A stretch of 64,000 nucleotides of DNA from Bradyrhizobium sp. dw_411 (GCF_018449695.1 NZ_JAAVUY010000022.1:1-64000), one strand, 5' to 3'. Positions 1-8,442 are shown, numbered from the stretch's first letter. The notes: a model not told the origin generated them from the letters alone. Translations and numbers: made by a program.

Positions 1-90
1 ATCGGCCGCACGGAGGCATAAAATCCCAAACACCAATCAGCAGACTCGGCCAGTCCGAGGACAACCTGTTGAGGCTCCACAATTAGAGCC

Positions 91-145
91 TTATTTTGAC
101 GCGTTTTCTTCACGCGAACCGGTATCCACTTCGCTCGAAAACGCT
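91..145. repeat. Intergenic repeat, copy 1 (inverted relative to copy 2 at 63683)
   Basis: This stretch contains GACGCGTTTTCTTC, CGCGAACCGGTATCC and CGCTCGAAAACGCT. Its reverse complement matches 63683-63738 almost base for base. A short GGCTC/GAGCC inverted repeat lies just before it (73-90), and the companion at the other end of the window also ends next to GGAGCC and GGCTC. It abuts the stop codon of the small membrane protein gene. It looks like a dispersed genomic repeat rather than a gene. Confidence 0.7.
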
Positions 146-520
146 TCAGTTCGTCACGATCTTGGTGATGCACAACAGCACGACCATCGCGAGGAACAGC
201 AGGTCGATATAGGACTTCATTTCACCGGCCGAACGCAGTCCCGAGACCTCGGTCACGATGGCCCTGCGCTGGGATGCCGCGGCGGGCCCCTCCCCCGCAA
301 GGCCCGACAAACGCCGAGCCTCCACTTCAAGCCGCTCGATGCGCTGGAAGAAATAAAACGAACGCAGCGCCGACGCGGCACGCATCCCGGCATAGACCAG
401 CACGAGAATCGCAACGACCGCGCGTTGCTGATATCTCTCCATGACGTTGAGGGCATAATAGACCAGCGCCAGGAACACGAAGTTGGAGAAGAAACGATAG
501 AGGTAGCTCAGAAACTTCAT
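146..520 (-). CDS. Small integral membrane protein of unknown function
   Basis: The 124-residue product has three probable membrane segments: about residues 10-30, 33-52 and 105-122. Between the second and third lies a charged stretch (about 55-100, rich in Arg, Glu and Ala) that could form a helix in the cytoplasm. No catalytic motif is visible and I do not recognise the family. The ATG is preceded by a weak GGA-type ribosome binding site. The reading frame has the strong third-position GC bias of the neighbourhood, which supports it as a real gene. It stands alone, followed on its own strand by a dispersed repeat. Confidence 0.7.
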   Translation of the reverse strand: MKFLSYLYRFFSNFVFLALVYYALNVMERYQQRAVVAILVLVYAGMRAASALRSFYFFQRIERLEVEARRLSGLAGEGPAAASQRRAIVTEVSGLRSAGEMKSYIDLLFLAMVVLLCITKIVTN

Positions 521-1136
521 GCGTGTGTCCCCACATCCACTGTAAGCTTGAAAATCTTGGTCGAACGCAACCCCGGAAACCCAATGGGATCGCTGCCATC
601 AAACCGGGCTGGCCGGCCTCATTCCCAGATCGGTCGATACACCTGCGCTGTTACAGCGCGGCAACGATTGCCCGTTTCGCATCGAATGCCGATTGCCGCC
701 AACGGAAATTGCACCACGCCGGCCACGGCGTTGCTATTGCACGCACGCCGCCCCCTGGCGAGGCCTCTTCTAGCTTTAAGCGATTTGGGAATTCAACCTG
801 CAACATCGAATCTTTGCCAGGACGACGGGGCATCCACTGCACCACAACCCGGCATTCGTCAGAGCAGGGATAGAATCCGCCAGAGAATTGTGAAGGATTT
901 GGCAGCCAACCGTAACTTGGGGGCTTCGGGCTGCAGGCGGTTATTTCCAAGGCAGCGCAGCACTCCGAAGAATTTCAACAGGTTACGCTGTCGCAAAGGT
1001 GCTTTTCAAGCAATTTCTGAAGGCCACTGAACTCACAGCCGACAGGCAAACCTTCGGTCCGGCAGCAAGACGGCGCCGGCCAAAAGGCCGGCGCCGATGA
1101 AGCACACGAATGTGCGGCGGTTCACGTCACTCGCTT
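521..1136. other. Gene-free stretch between a membrane protein gene and a phosphoesterase gene
   Basis: Open frames occur on both strands here but have neither a convincing start nor recognisable protein sequence, and they overlap each other. The only clear structure is the perfect hairpin at 1071-1096 next to the phosphoesterase stop codon. Confidence 0.5.
1071..1096 (-). terminator. Strong hairpin after the phosphoesterase gene, possible terminator
   Basis: CGGCGCCGGCC and GGCCGGCGCCG form a perfect 11-bp stem with an AAAA loop, 41 bases downstream of the stop codon of the gene at 1137-2894. There is no T tract after the stem on the minus strand, so it is either a weak intrinsic terminator or a 3'-end stabilising hairpin. 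Confidence 0.45.
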
Positions 1137-2894
1137 TTAGGACTTCGATTTCGACTTGGTATCGACAGTACCGAAGGTCGGATCGAGGATGAGCGTCTTC
1201 GTGTTCGCCTTGTTGAAGTTGAACATGTCGATGATCGAGCCGGTGGTAGCATCGAAGGAGCCACCGCCGAGACGCTTGCCGTTCAGCCAGTTGTCCTCAA
1301 TGAACTGCGGGATCGAGGACTGGGAGATCTGGACGTGGCCGACGTAGTTCGATTTGGCGTAGGGCGAGATCACCAGGAAGGGTATACGTGTGCCCGGACC
1401 GCAGCGACCAGCGACAGGCAGACCATTGACGCCGGTGGGTTCAGTAGTGCCGATGACGCCGCACGTATTCGGGCCGTTCAATGCATCGGACGTCGAGAAC
1501 GAGGGATGCGTCGTCGGGGCGAAGGCGTGGTCGTACCAGCCGTCCGAGTCGTCATAGCTGATGATCACCGCAGTCGAATCCCAGTCCGGCTGCTGCTGAA
1601 GGAAGTTGATCAGATTGACAACTCCCGTCTGTTCATCGAGCGGGTCGGAGTTGCCAGGGTGAGCGTCCTGGAAGGTCGCCATCTTGATGAGGGAAACCGC
1701 CGGGAAGTTACCCTGTCCAACCGCCGCCTCGAACTGGTTCAGATCGTAGGCATGGTTGGCCGGGTCGACCTTGTTCTTGCCTGGGATATTGGTCAGGCCG
1801 ATCGAAGCGACGGAATCCGGAGGGAGATGGTTCGGGTTGGAGGTCGACTGGTAGTACTGGAACCAGATGTGATGCGGGACGTAGTCGGGGATGGCGACGC
1901 CAAGCCCGCCAATCACCTGGCTGGCCGAGGTGCGGCCTAAAGTGCCGGGCGCCGGCTGGAGTTGGCTATTCACGCCGACACACCCGGTCGAGCCGTTATT
2001 GTTCACGGTTTGCAGGTTGAAACCGCCGACGAACGAACCCCACGGAATGTTCGCCTCGTTCAGCAGGTCGCCGATGTTCAGGGAGGTCATCTGGACCCGC
2101 GACGTCGTGCTGGAGCACACGTCAAAGGCGGGATCGGTATCGCCGTTCTGCGTTCGGCCGCCCTGGCCGTCCGCGAGGCCGCTCGCGCCGAAGCCCGGAG
2201 GAGCCACCGCGCCATTGGTCTGGCCCGAGAACATGTGGAGCGCTCCCGGCGTCGACGGACCGAAAGTATCGGTCCAGGCGTTGTCGCTCATTGCGTAATT
2301 CTGGGCGTAATTCCAGAACGCGGTGACGGTGTTGCCGTCGAAATAGCCCATCACCTGAGCCTTGGTGCCGAAGGCGCTGGCGCCGCCGGCGCTGCCCGAG
2401 CCTACATCGAGCGGGAAGAGATCGTTCTTGCCGCCGTCATATGCCTTTTGCTCGGACCCATAGCTGTGGCTCTGGTCGGCGGTGTTGGCCTGGGTGCGGT
2501 CAAGACGGAACGGGTTCGAAGCGACTGAAGCGAGGGAGCTTGAGGTGGCCGCTACGTTGTTGAGCGGGTTCAGGTTGGGATTGTTGGTTAGCAGCGTCGT
2601 ATTCGACAGAAAATTGTTGATGTCCCGCTGCGTATTCTTGGCCGGCTCGAAAACCGGCTCGCCTTCGGGATTCAAGGCGTTCGGATAGGTTCCGAAATAA
2701 TGGTCAAAGGACCGGTTCTCGTTGAAGATGACGACGAGGTGCTTGATCGGCGTCTTCGTCGGCAACGCGTTGACGGCGTCGGTGACGGTGTTGTTCTTGT
2801 CTTTAGCGACGGCGACCGGACCGGTCACAGCGATCGTAGCTCCGACAACGAGGATCGCCGCCGTGGACAGCAAAACAGTTTTAAATTTTGTCAT
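1137..2894 (-). CDS. Exported phosphoesterase family protein (AcpA / phospholipase C-like)
   Basis: The protein (585 residues from the chosen start) begins MTKFKTVLLST followed by a hydrophobic stretch ending near VAVAKD, a Sec signal peptide, so it should act in the periplasm or outside the cell. The motif FNENRSFDHYFG close to the N-terminus, WTDTFGPSTPGALH in the middle and ISYDDSDGWYDH further on are the metal- and phosphate-binding signatures of the phosphoesterase family (PF04185: acid phosphatase AcpA, phosphatidylcholine-type phospholipase C). The start at 2894 is chosen because GGGGA precedes it and the signal peptide begins there; the open frame runs 20 codons further upstream. The substrate cannot be told from sequence. 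It stands alone and ends at a strong hairpin. Confidence 0.85.
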   Translation of the reverse strand: MTKFKTVLLSTAAILVVGATIAVTGPVAVAKDKNNTVTDAVNALPTKTPIKHLVVIFNENRSFDHYFGTYPNALNPEGEPVFEPAKNTQRDINNFLSNTTLLTNNPNLNPLNNVAATSSSLASVASNPFRLDRTQANTADQSHSYGSEQKAYDGGKNDLFPLDVGSGSAGGASAFGTKAQVMGYFDGNTVTAFWNYAQNYAMSDNAWTDTFGPSTPGALHMFSGQTNGAVAPPGFGASGLADGQGGRTQNGDTDPAFDVCSSTTSRVQMTSLNIGDLLNEANIPWGSFVGGFNLQTVNNNGSTGCVGVNSQLQPAPGTLGRTSASQVIGGLGVAIPDYVPHHIWFQYYQSTSNPNHLPPDSVASIGLTNIPGKNKVDPANHAYDLNQFEAAVGQGNFPAVSLIKMATFQDAHPGNSDPLDEQTGVVNLINFLQQQPDWDSTAVIISYDDSDGWYDHAFAPTTHPSFSTSDALNGPNTCGVIGTTEPTGVNGLPVAGRCGPGTRIPFLVISPYAKSNYVGHVQISQSSIPQFIEDNWLNGKRLGGGSFDATTGSIIDMFNFNKANTKTLILDPTFGTVDTKSKSKS

Positions 2895-3357
2895 CTTTTC
2901 CCCAGAGAGAGAGAGTGTGTGTGGTCGTGCGCAGGGACAGATAGGTAGTGTCAATGACGGGCATGTGTCGGTTTGAATTCAACTCGGCCTAAGTCGCCAC
3001 CATTCGCGAGAGGGCGCGACGAACTCTCATGAAGGTGATGCGCCGCGTGACGCGGGAGATGTGGGAGCTCGATGCCATGGCGCTCGGACGAACCGAAATA
3101 TCCCACCAGGCAAACAATCGGCGCGCATGGGAGCGGATTCGCACGGCACGGGGATGATCGATGTCGCCGATATTGAAGCGAAGGCTCGCAGAATGCGTAA
3201 CAGCATCGTTCGCCAGTAAGGCTTCGGACAATAAAGCTTCGAATCAGCGAGGGTGCAGACCAAGACTCGTAATGATCAGGTTTTCGATAATGCCACGGCC
3301 CTGCCCCGCCAATATGAGGAAGAAATCCGACAGCCTCGACCTCAATGATCGGGAGCC
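2895..3357. other. Gap with no convincing gene; possible decayed sequence
   Basis: Several overlapping frames exist on both strands, none with a recognisable product. The best short candidate is a 42-codon plus-strand frame at 3029-3157 (MKVMRRVTREMWELD...), rich in Arg and without a ribosome binding site. The following LOG-family gene lacks its usual N-terminal part, so this stretch may hold rearranged sequence that once preceded it. Confidence 0.35.
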
Positions 3358-4077
3358 ATGATCCGCCGCCGTCGAAGAATTTTCTGGCCGGCAATCAACA
3401 CGCATTTCGTCGCGCGCGATGGCGGCGCGCGCGTGCCCGCTCCGGAGCAAGCTGCCGCCGCCATCGAAGCCGCGAATAGCGAATCCGAAAAGGCCTTGGC
3501 TGGGAAACTGCGGCAGCGGTCCGAGTTTTACCGGATTGCGCGCGAGTTCGGCCGCATTGCTTCACAGCATGGCGGCGCCTTCGCTCCCAAGAACCGATGG
3601 CGCGACAATGTGATTGCCACAGGCGGCGGCCCCGGCATCATGGAGGCAGCCAACCGCGGCGCTTTCGATGTTGGTGCGCCGAGTATCGGCTTCAACATCA
3701 CCCTACCGCATGAACAAGTGCCAAACCCCTACATCACACCAGAACTCAGCTTTCGCTTCCACTACTTCGCGATGCGAAAGATGCACCTCGCCATGCGCGC
3801 GAATGCTTTGGCTATTTTCCCTGGCGGTTTCGGCACCCTGGACGAGATGTTTGAACTGCTGACGCTGCAGCAGACACATAAGGCGCCGCCAGCACCCATT
3901 GTGTTGTTCGGCGAGAGCTACTGGCGCAGGATCATCAACTTCGGGGCTCTCGTCGAGGAAGGCATGATTACGGCAGACGACCTTCATCTCTTCGAGTTCG
4001 CCGAGACCGCGGAGGACGGATGGGCCTCGCTAGTCCGTCGCGGTTTGCAGGCTCACGGCACGAATCCCGTCGGCTGA
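3358..4077 (+). CDS. LOG-family nucleotide-binding protein, N-terminally truncated
   Basis: The product carries the signature of the LOG / 'lysine decarboxylase-like' family, which hydrolyses cytokinin riboside 5'-monophosphate or related nucleotides: GGGPGIMEA at residues 89-97, the Arg/Lys-containing FAMRKMHLAMRA at about 137-148, and PGGFGTLDE at 155-163. From about residue 22 (GGARVPAPE) it reads like a normal member. The first 20 residues, very rich in Arg, do not look like the family, whose first beta-strand and long N-terminal extension are missing. The gene is therefore probably truncated, and the given start is only the first ATG of the open frame. Known relatives are cytoplasmic; whether this one is active is open. 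Confidence 0.65.
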   Translation: MIRRRRRIFWPAINTHFVARDGGARVPAPEQAAAAIEAANSESEKALAGKLRQRSEFYRIAREFGRIASQHGGAFAPKNRWRDNVIATGGGPGIMEAANRGAFDVGAPSIGFNITLPHEQVPNPYITPELSFRFHYFAMRKMHLAMRANALAIFPGGFGTLDEMFELLTLQQTHKAPPAPIVLFGESYWRRIINFGALVEEGMITADDLHLFEFAETAEDGWASLVRRGLQAHGTNPVG

Positions 4078-4105
4078 CTTATGCCCGCCACCGACAAGCC
4101 TGCGA

Positions 4106-4990
4106 TTATGGAACGAGAACTGGCGGCGCGCGATAGACGTCCTTGCCATGGAGCCCGTCATGCGAATGCTTCAGGTTGAGCACGCCCTTCGGCTCGCGCC
4201 GCAACGCATCGGGCACCCGGGTGCCAATATCGTTCTTGGCTGGGGTGATGCCACCATCGGCCAGCCATAACGCGCCGGTCACATAACTTGCTTCGTCGGA
4301 GGCAAGAAACGCGAAGATATTGGCAATCTCCTCCGGCGTGCCGCGACGACCGAGCGGAATCATGGCGCCAATCGTCGCCTGCGCCGCCGGATCGATCGGA
4401 CTGTCGGTGCCTCTGGTCCAGGCTGTGTCGATGGCGCCGGGGCAGACGCAATTGGCGCGCACGCCATAGGGCGCCTGTTCCAAGGCGACGCCTTTCATGA
4501 AGGCATGAAGGAACGCCTTGCTCCCGCCATAAGGCGTAAACATCGGTGAACCATTCATCCCGGCCTCTGAGCCGGTGTAGACGATGTTCCCCCGGCTCTT
4601 GCGAAGGTGCGGCAGGGCGAACTTGGTCATCAGGAACGCCGTGCGAATGTTGTTCCTGATGGTGCGGTCGAAATCCTCGATACGATAGGCGTCTGTCTCC
4701 GCACTGGCGATGAAGATGCCGGCGTTGCTCACAAGCACATCGAGCGAGCCGAAATTGTCCAAAGCGAGTTCGACGCAGGCACGCGCATGCTGCTCCTCGG
4801 CAAGATCGCCGAGATAAGGCACCGCCTGTCCTCCTGCGCCTTTGATGGCTTCGGTCACATCGCGGACAGGATCGGCGGGAAGTCCGCTCAGGACCAGCCG
4901 CGCACCTTCACGCGCGAACTTGTGCGCAATGGCTTCGCCGATGCCGGTGCCCGCTCCGGTAATGATGGCAACCTTACCCTGCAAGCGCAT
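4106..4990 (-). CDS. Short-chain dehydrogenase/reductase (SDR)
   Basis: A classical NAD(P)-dependent SDR of 294 residues. The cofactor motif TGAGTGIG lies at residues 11-18, the NAG motif at 89-91, the catalytic Ser at 141 and the YGGSK Tyr/Lys pair at 154 and 158. The C-terminus runs about 40 residues past the usual end (after the ADGG motif) with a charged tail. The start at 4990 is preferred over an ATG five codons upstream because GGGAGAGGGAC lies just in front of it. It is convergent with the LOG-family gene and divergent from the nitroreductase gene. The substrate is not evident. Confidence 0.85.
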   Translation of the reverse strand: MRLQGKVAIITGAGTGIGEAIAHKFAREGARLVLSGLPADPVRDVTEAIKGAGGQAVPYLGDLAEEQHARACVELALDNFGSLDVLVSNAGIFIASAETDAYRIEDFDRTIRNNIRTAFLMTKFALPHLRKSRGNIVYTGSEAGMNGSPMFTPYGGSKAFLHAFMKGVALEQAPYGVRANCVCPGAIDTAWTRGTDSPIDPAAQATIGAMIPLGRRGTPEEIANIFAFLASDEASYVTGALWLADGGITPAKNDIGTRVPDALRREPKGVLNLKHSHDGLHGKDVYRAPPVLVP

Positions 4991-5118
4991 GTCCCTCTCC
5001 CGCATTTCATTTGAGAGAGCAGATCATGATCGACAATCTTCGGCTTGATCGGGATCAACGCGCGCTATTGATCGGAAGTCTATTTTTCCAGAGATAGCAA
5101 CCTCTGGAAAGCACGGCC

Positions 5119-5679
5119 ATGGAGATCGACGAAGCAATCAGCGGCCGTCGTGCGGTGCGTGACTATACGTCCAAGGCTGTTGACGAACAATTGATCCGTA
5201 ACGTGATCGACGCCGCGATTCTTGCGCCAAGCGCCTTCAATCAGCAGCCATGGACATTCACGGTCGTCCGTAACCGGGACAAGCTGGACCGGATCGCACG
5301 CGAAGCCAAGTCGCACATGCTTGCGACAATGGCATCAGATTCTCACGCCGAACATGCCAGATCCATGCTTGGCGATCCGGACTTCCATATCTTCTATCAC
5401 GCCCCCACACTGATCCTGATCTCAGCCAAAGAACCGGGGCCCTGGATCGCCGAAGACTGTGCGCTGGCTGCCGAAAATCTGATGCTCACAGCCTACGCCG
5501 CCGGACTCGGTACCTGCTGGGTCGGTTTTGCGCAGAGCTTTTTGAATACACCGGAAGGAAAGGCCCTGCTCGGCCTGCCGGTCACCTCGGTTGCAATTGC
5601 GCCGATCATCGTCGGCTATGCGAAGGCCCAGCCGCCTCCTGTTCCGCGCCGCGAACCTGAAATCCGCTGGATTGGCTGA
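5119..5679 (+). CDS. Nitroreductase-family FMN oxidoreductase
   Basis: The 186-residue protein begins with the family hallmark SGRRAVRDYTSKAVD, followed by APSAFNQQPW (FMN binding), and ends with the GLGTCWVGFA and PIIVGYAKAQPPPVPRR segments typical of NAD(P)H-dependent, FMN-containing nitroreductases. Members reduce nitro compounds, quinones or similar acceptors in the cytoplasm. It is the first of three co-directional redox genes (with the quinone-reductase-like and SDR genes) separated by only 26 and 65 bases, so they are probably one operon. It is divergent from the SDR at 4106-4990. Confidence 0.88.
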   Translation: MEIDEAISGRRAVRDYTSKAVDEQLIRNVIDAAILAPSAFNQQPWTFTVVRNRDKLDRIAREAKSHMLATMASDSHAEHARSMLGDPDFHIFYHAPTLILISAKEPGPWIAEDCALAAENLMLTAYAAGLGTCWVGFAQSFLNTPEGKALLGLPVTSVAIAPIIVGYAKAQPPPVPRREPEIRWIG

Positions 5680-5705
5680 AACCCGTCAATAGGAGAGTTT
5701 GTCCC

Positions 5706-6302
5706 ATGAAGCATCTCATTGTCGTTGCCCATCCCGCCAAAGACAGCTTCACGATGGGACTGGCGCGCAGCTACGCTGCGGAACTGGAGCGGCTCGGGCA
5801 CAGCCAGCAGACATACGATCTGTACCGCATGGGATTTGATCCGGTCCTGCCAGCCCGCGAACTGTGGCCCGTCGATGCGGATCATCCTGTCAGCACGGAT
5901 GTGGCACAGGCGCAGGACGCCATTCGCGCGGCAGATGTTTTGACCCTCATCTATCCGCTGTGGTGGCTATCGATGCCTGCAATGATGAAAGGCTATATCG
6001 ACCGCGTCTTCGCGCGCGGCTTCGCCTACGAATCTCACGACGGCAACGTGCGTGGGCTTCTCGGCGGAAAGAAAGCTGTTCTTATCACGATCTCGGGAGC
6101 CCCGTTGCCACTTCTGGTCAAAAGCGGCAACTGGAACGCCGTTCAGGTCTTGCAGGATACGCACATTCTTCGTGCGGCAGGGTTCGAACTGATGGAGCAT
6201 CTGCATTTCGATCAGGTGGCGCCCCAACTTGCGAAGGAAATCGTCGAGCAACACATGGCGCGCGTGCGATCCTGTGCGCGCCAGCATTTTCCCGGAAATT
6301 AA
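5706..6302 (+). CDS. NAD(P)H-dependent oxidoreductase, flavodoxin-like fold (NQO1/KefF type)
   Basis: MKHLIVVAHPAKDSFT at the N-terminus is the phosphate/FMN-binding turn of the flavodoxin-like NAD(P)H quinone oxidoreductase family (PF02525). IYPLWWLSMPAMMKGYIDRVF at about residues 80-100 is its second strongly conserved segment. The length of 198 residues is normal. Relatives transfer two electrons from NAD(P)H to quinones. GGAGAG precedes the ATG at a suitable distance. It is the middle gene of the probable redox operon. Confidence 0.88.
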   Translation: MKHLIVVAHPAKDSFTMGLARSYAAELERLGHSQQTYDLYRMGFDPVLPARELWPVDADHPVSTDVAQAQDAIRAADVLTLIYPLWWLSMPAMMKGYIDRVFARGFAYESHDGNVRGLLGGKKAVLITISGAPLPLLVKSGNWNAVQVLQDTHILRAAGFELMEHLHFDQVAPQLAKEIVEQHMARVRSCARQHFPGN

Positions 6303-6367
6303 ACCAGTCGTGACGGCTTCGAGCGCGTTCCGTTCGATAGCCGTCCCACATCGAAGGAGATCGATCC

Positions 6368-7222
6368 ATGGCAACGACCACCAATGACTCGCCGGTCTGG
6401 TTTGTGACCGGCTGCTCGACCGGCTTCGGCCGTGAATTCGCCCGTGCCGCGCTGGCACACGGGTTTCGGGTCGTCGCAACAGCTCGCGATCCAAACAAGC
6501 TGAGCGATATAATCGCCGGACATGAAGACAGAGCGATCGCGATCGCATTGGATGTGACGAACGCGGACCAGATCAAGCAGGCCGTCAGCGAGGCCAAACG
6601 CGCGTTCGGCCGTATCGACGTGCTCGTCAACAATGCCGGCTATGGCTATCTCGCCGCCGTCGAGGAAGGTGAGGATAAGGACATCCGCGCCATGTTCGAA
6701 ACCAACTTCTTTGGCCTTGCCGCGATGGTGCGCGCAGTTCTGCCGGGAATGCGGGCGCGACGCCATGGACAGATCATCAACATCGCATCCGTCGGCGGAA
6801 TCGTCGGCTTTGCAGGCTCCGGCTATTATGCCGCGACGAAATTCGCGGTCGAAGGTCTGTCGCAGTCGCTTGCCAGGGAAGTAGAGCCACTCGGAATCCG
6901 CGTGCTGGTTGTCGAGCCCGGCCCGTTCCGAACCGATTGGGCCGGCCGATCTCTCAAACAGTCGGCCAACTTCATCGGCGATTACGAGCAGACAGCCGGC
7001 TCACGGCGCAGAGAAACCGCGGGATACAGCGGCCAGCAGGCGGGCGATCCGGTGCGCGCCGCCGAGGCTGTCATCGAAGCGGTGCAATCACCCGCGCCTC
7101 CATCGCATCTGGTGCTCGGCCGCGCGGGTTTGGAAAATGTTGAAGCCCAACTGCGCTCGATGATTCAGGAGGTCGAACTCTGGAGGGCAACCAGCCTGAA
7201 CGCAGACTTTCCTGCCACGTAA
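6368..7222 (+). CDS. SDR-family oxidoreductase
   Basis: A 284-residue SDR with TGCSTGFG at residues 14-21 (the variant cofactor motif common in a large bacterial SDR subgroup), NNAGYG at 88-93, Ser141, and Tyr154/Lys158 in GYYAATK. The region after residue 190 is the variable substrate-binding part. GAAGGAGATC just before the ATG is a good ribosome binding site. It is the last gene of the redox block; downstream sequence is degenerate and leads into an integrase remnant and tRNA-Leu, so this gene marks the edge of conserved chromosome. Confidence 0.86.
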   Translation: MATTTNDSPVWFVTGCSTGFGREFARAALAHGFRVVATARDPNKLSDIIAGHEDRAIAIALDVTNADQIKQAVSEAKRAFGRIDVLVNNAGYGYLAAVEEGEDKDIRAMFETNFFGLAAMVRAVLPGMRARRHGQIINIASVGGIVGFAGSGYYAATKFAVEGLSQSLAREVEPLGIRVLVVEPGPFRTDWAGRSLKQSANFIGDYEQTAGSRRRETAGYSGQQAGDPVRAAEAVIEAVQSPAPPSHLVLGRAGLENVEAQLRSMIQEVELWRATSLNADFPAT

Positions 7223-7500
7223 CAAAACAGATGACCGAACGCCGAAGTCAACCAACGTCTCATAGCAGGCCAGCAGCCGCTATTCTTGAGGTTCAGTGAG
7301 AAGTGCAGGTTGAGCGGTTGCAGCATCTCCAGCGGTGGCACTTCGCCGACGTTGCAGCGCGTGAGGATGGTATGCAAATCGGCGGCCGCCTGCGGATCCT
7401 TCCACGGCGTACGCTGCACGGAGCATCAGGCGCAGCATTTCTCGGGGCAGCGATACTGCGTTGATCCATGATTGGCTGGATTCTGCAATCACGGCTTCAG
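7223..7500 (-). pseudogene. Decayed coding fragment of unknown identity
   Basis: On the minus strand, the frame from about 7419 down to 7280 reads RTPWKDPQAAADLHTILT and then CNVGEVPPLEMLQPLNL, with strong GC at third codon positions, so it looks like the C-terminal part of a once real protein. The sequence upstream on the same strand (7420-7500) continues protein-like in a different frame (INAVSLPREMLRLMLRAAYAV), which indicates a frameshift near 7420. No start codon or ribosome binding site fits. I do not recognise the family. It lies in the scar between the SDR gene and the integrase remnant. Confidence 0.35.
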
Positions 7501-7597
7501 AAAAATGTATGTGTCGAATGAACCGCCCGTTTCGCGCCTTGTCCGCACGCGCTAGCTGCGGTGCACCTAATGACTGAGTTTTTGTTTCTCTTCCTCG

Positions 7598-7957
7598 GTG
7601 AGCAAGAAGTCCTGGGCGGCGAAATTCAAGAAGTACGCTGTTCTGGCCGGTGTCAACGAGACCAAGAAAAGCTGCCATGGGGTCCGCAAGGCGCGCGCCG
7701 AGGTCGCCGCTTACGCTGACTGCACCGAGAGTCAGATGAGGGCGATGTTCGGCTGGACCGACCCGAAGATGCCGGCGCATTACATCGCGCAGGCGAACCG
7801 GGAAAAGCTTGGCGCCAGCGGCATGGACAAGATCGTGACGTTCGATCAGAGCCAGAATATGAGTGATGTTCTGCCCCTGCCCGATGCGAACAAAGTCGCA
7901 ACGAATGGTGAGAACAGAGTAGTAACTTTGCGTAGTAATTTTGGGAAAAAATCTTAG
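7598..7957 (+). pseudogene. C-terminal remnant of a tyrosine-type integrase
   Basis: The frame contains SCHGVRKARAEVAAYA followed by MRAMFGWTDPKMPAHYIAQA. These match the last part of tyrosine recombinases: the HGxRK box carrying one catalytic Arg, then W.D...A..Y with the nucleophilic Tyr. The other catalytic residues and the whole N-terminal half are absent. Sequence just upstream reads MTEFLFLFL in another frame, consistent with a frameshifted older part of the same gene. The remnant points at the adjacent tRNA-Leu, the normal place for such an integrase, so it is the leftover of an excised or decayed island. Confidence 0.6.
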
Positions 7958-7983
7958 CGATTTCAGTGCCAAAGCTGGGTTTA

Positions 7984-8068
7984 TGGTGCGCTCGGAGGGA
8001 CTCGAACCCCCACGATTTTACTCACTGCCACCTCAAGGCAGCGCGTCTACCAATTCCGCCACGAGCGC
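7984..8068 (-). tRNA. tRNA-Leu (anticodon GAG)
   Basis: Read on the minus strand, GCGCTCG at the 5' end pairs with CGAGCGC near the 3' end, followed by discriminator A and an encoded CCA. The anticodon stem is CTGCC/GGCAG around the loop TTGAGGT, giving anticodon GAG (decodes CUC and CUU). A long variable arm follows, as in leucine tRNAs, then the T arm GGGGG-TTCGAGT-CCCTC. An integrase remnant lies next to its 3' end. Confidence 0.95.
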
Positions 8069-8199
8069 TAGAGAGATCGGCACCGGGATTGCCGCCGGAC
8101 CGGATCAACGGCGCCGATGTAACAAATCAGGGATGGGGGGACAAGGCCCGCGAGCACAGTGTTTCGGGGATAGAACAAGGCCGCATCCGGGGCATGGAT

Positions 8200-8442
8200 C
8201 TAGCGGCTGCCCGGCGATTTTGGCAGCATTTGCTTGACTTCGACCGCGATCCGGTTGCGATCGACCAGCACCACGCCGCTGGCGATCGGCAGGTTGTTGG
8301 CGAGGATCTTGACCTCGTCCGCCTCGGTGGCATCCAGTTCGATGATGGCGCCCCGGCTCAGACGCATTACCTGATGAATCGGCATCGTCGTGGTCCCGAG
8401 GACCACCATGAGGTTCACGCTGACTTTATCGAGGGTTGGCAC
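8200..8442 (-). CDS. FliN/SpoA-domain protein, single-domain flagellar switch homologue
   Basis: The 80-residue product is almost exactly one SpoA domain: LDKVSVNLMVVLGTTTMPIH, then LSRGAIIELDATEADEVKIL, then NNLPIASGVVLVDRNRIAVE. This is the C-terminal domain of FliN, the C-ring component that binds CheY-P and FliH. Typical FliN proteins carry an additional N-terminal region, so this is a minimal version. The start is a GTG with no obvious ribosome binding site; the frame is closed 13 codons upstream. No other flagellar gene is in the window. It is divergent from lipB with a 67-base gap. Confidence 0.75.
   Translation of the reverse strand: MPTLDKVSVNLMVVLGTTTMPIHQVMRLSRGAIIELDATEADEVKILANNLPIASGVVLVDRNRIAVEVKQMLPKSPGSR

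Noticed and set aside
425..1030. A 201-codon plus-strand frame overlapping the end of the small membrane protein gene
   Set aside because: It starts inside another gene, lacks a ribosome binding site and has poor codon use.
1110..1940. A 276-codon plus-strand frame opposite the phosphoesterase gene
   Set aside because: Shadow of a strongly coding minus-strand gene; its product has no domain and is Arg/Val-rich as such shadows are.
7280..7972. A 230-codon minus-strand frame across the integrase remnant
   Set aside because: It runs antisense to the integrase fragment and only its last part looks like protein, in a different frame from the rest.
7984..8068. A search by eye for a duplicated tRNA-Leu 3' end as an attachment repeat elsewhere in the window
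   Set aside because: No second copy of the TGGTGCGCTCGGAGG end was found, so no attachment site is annotated.
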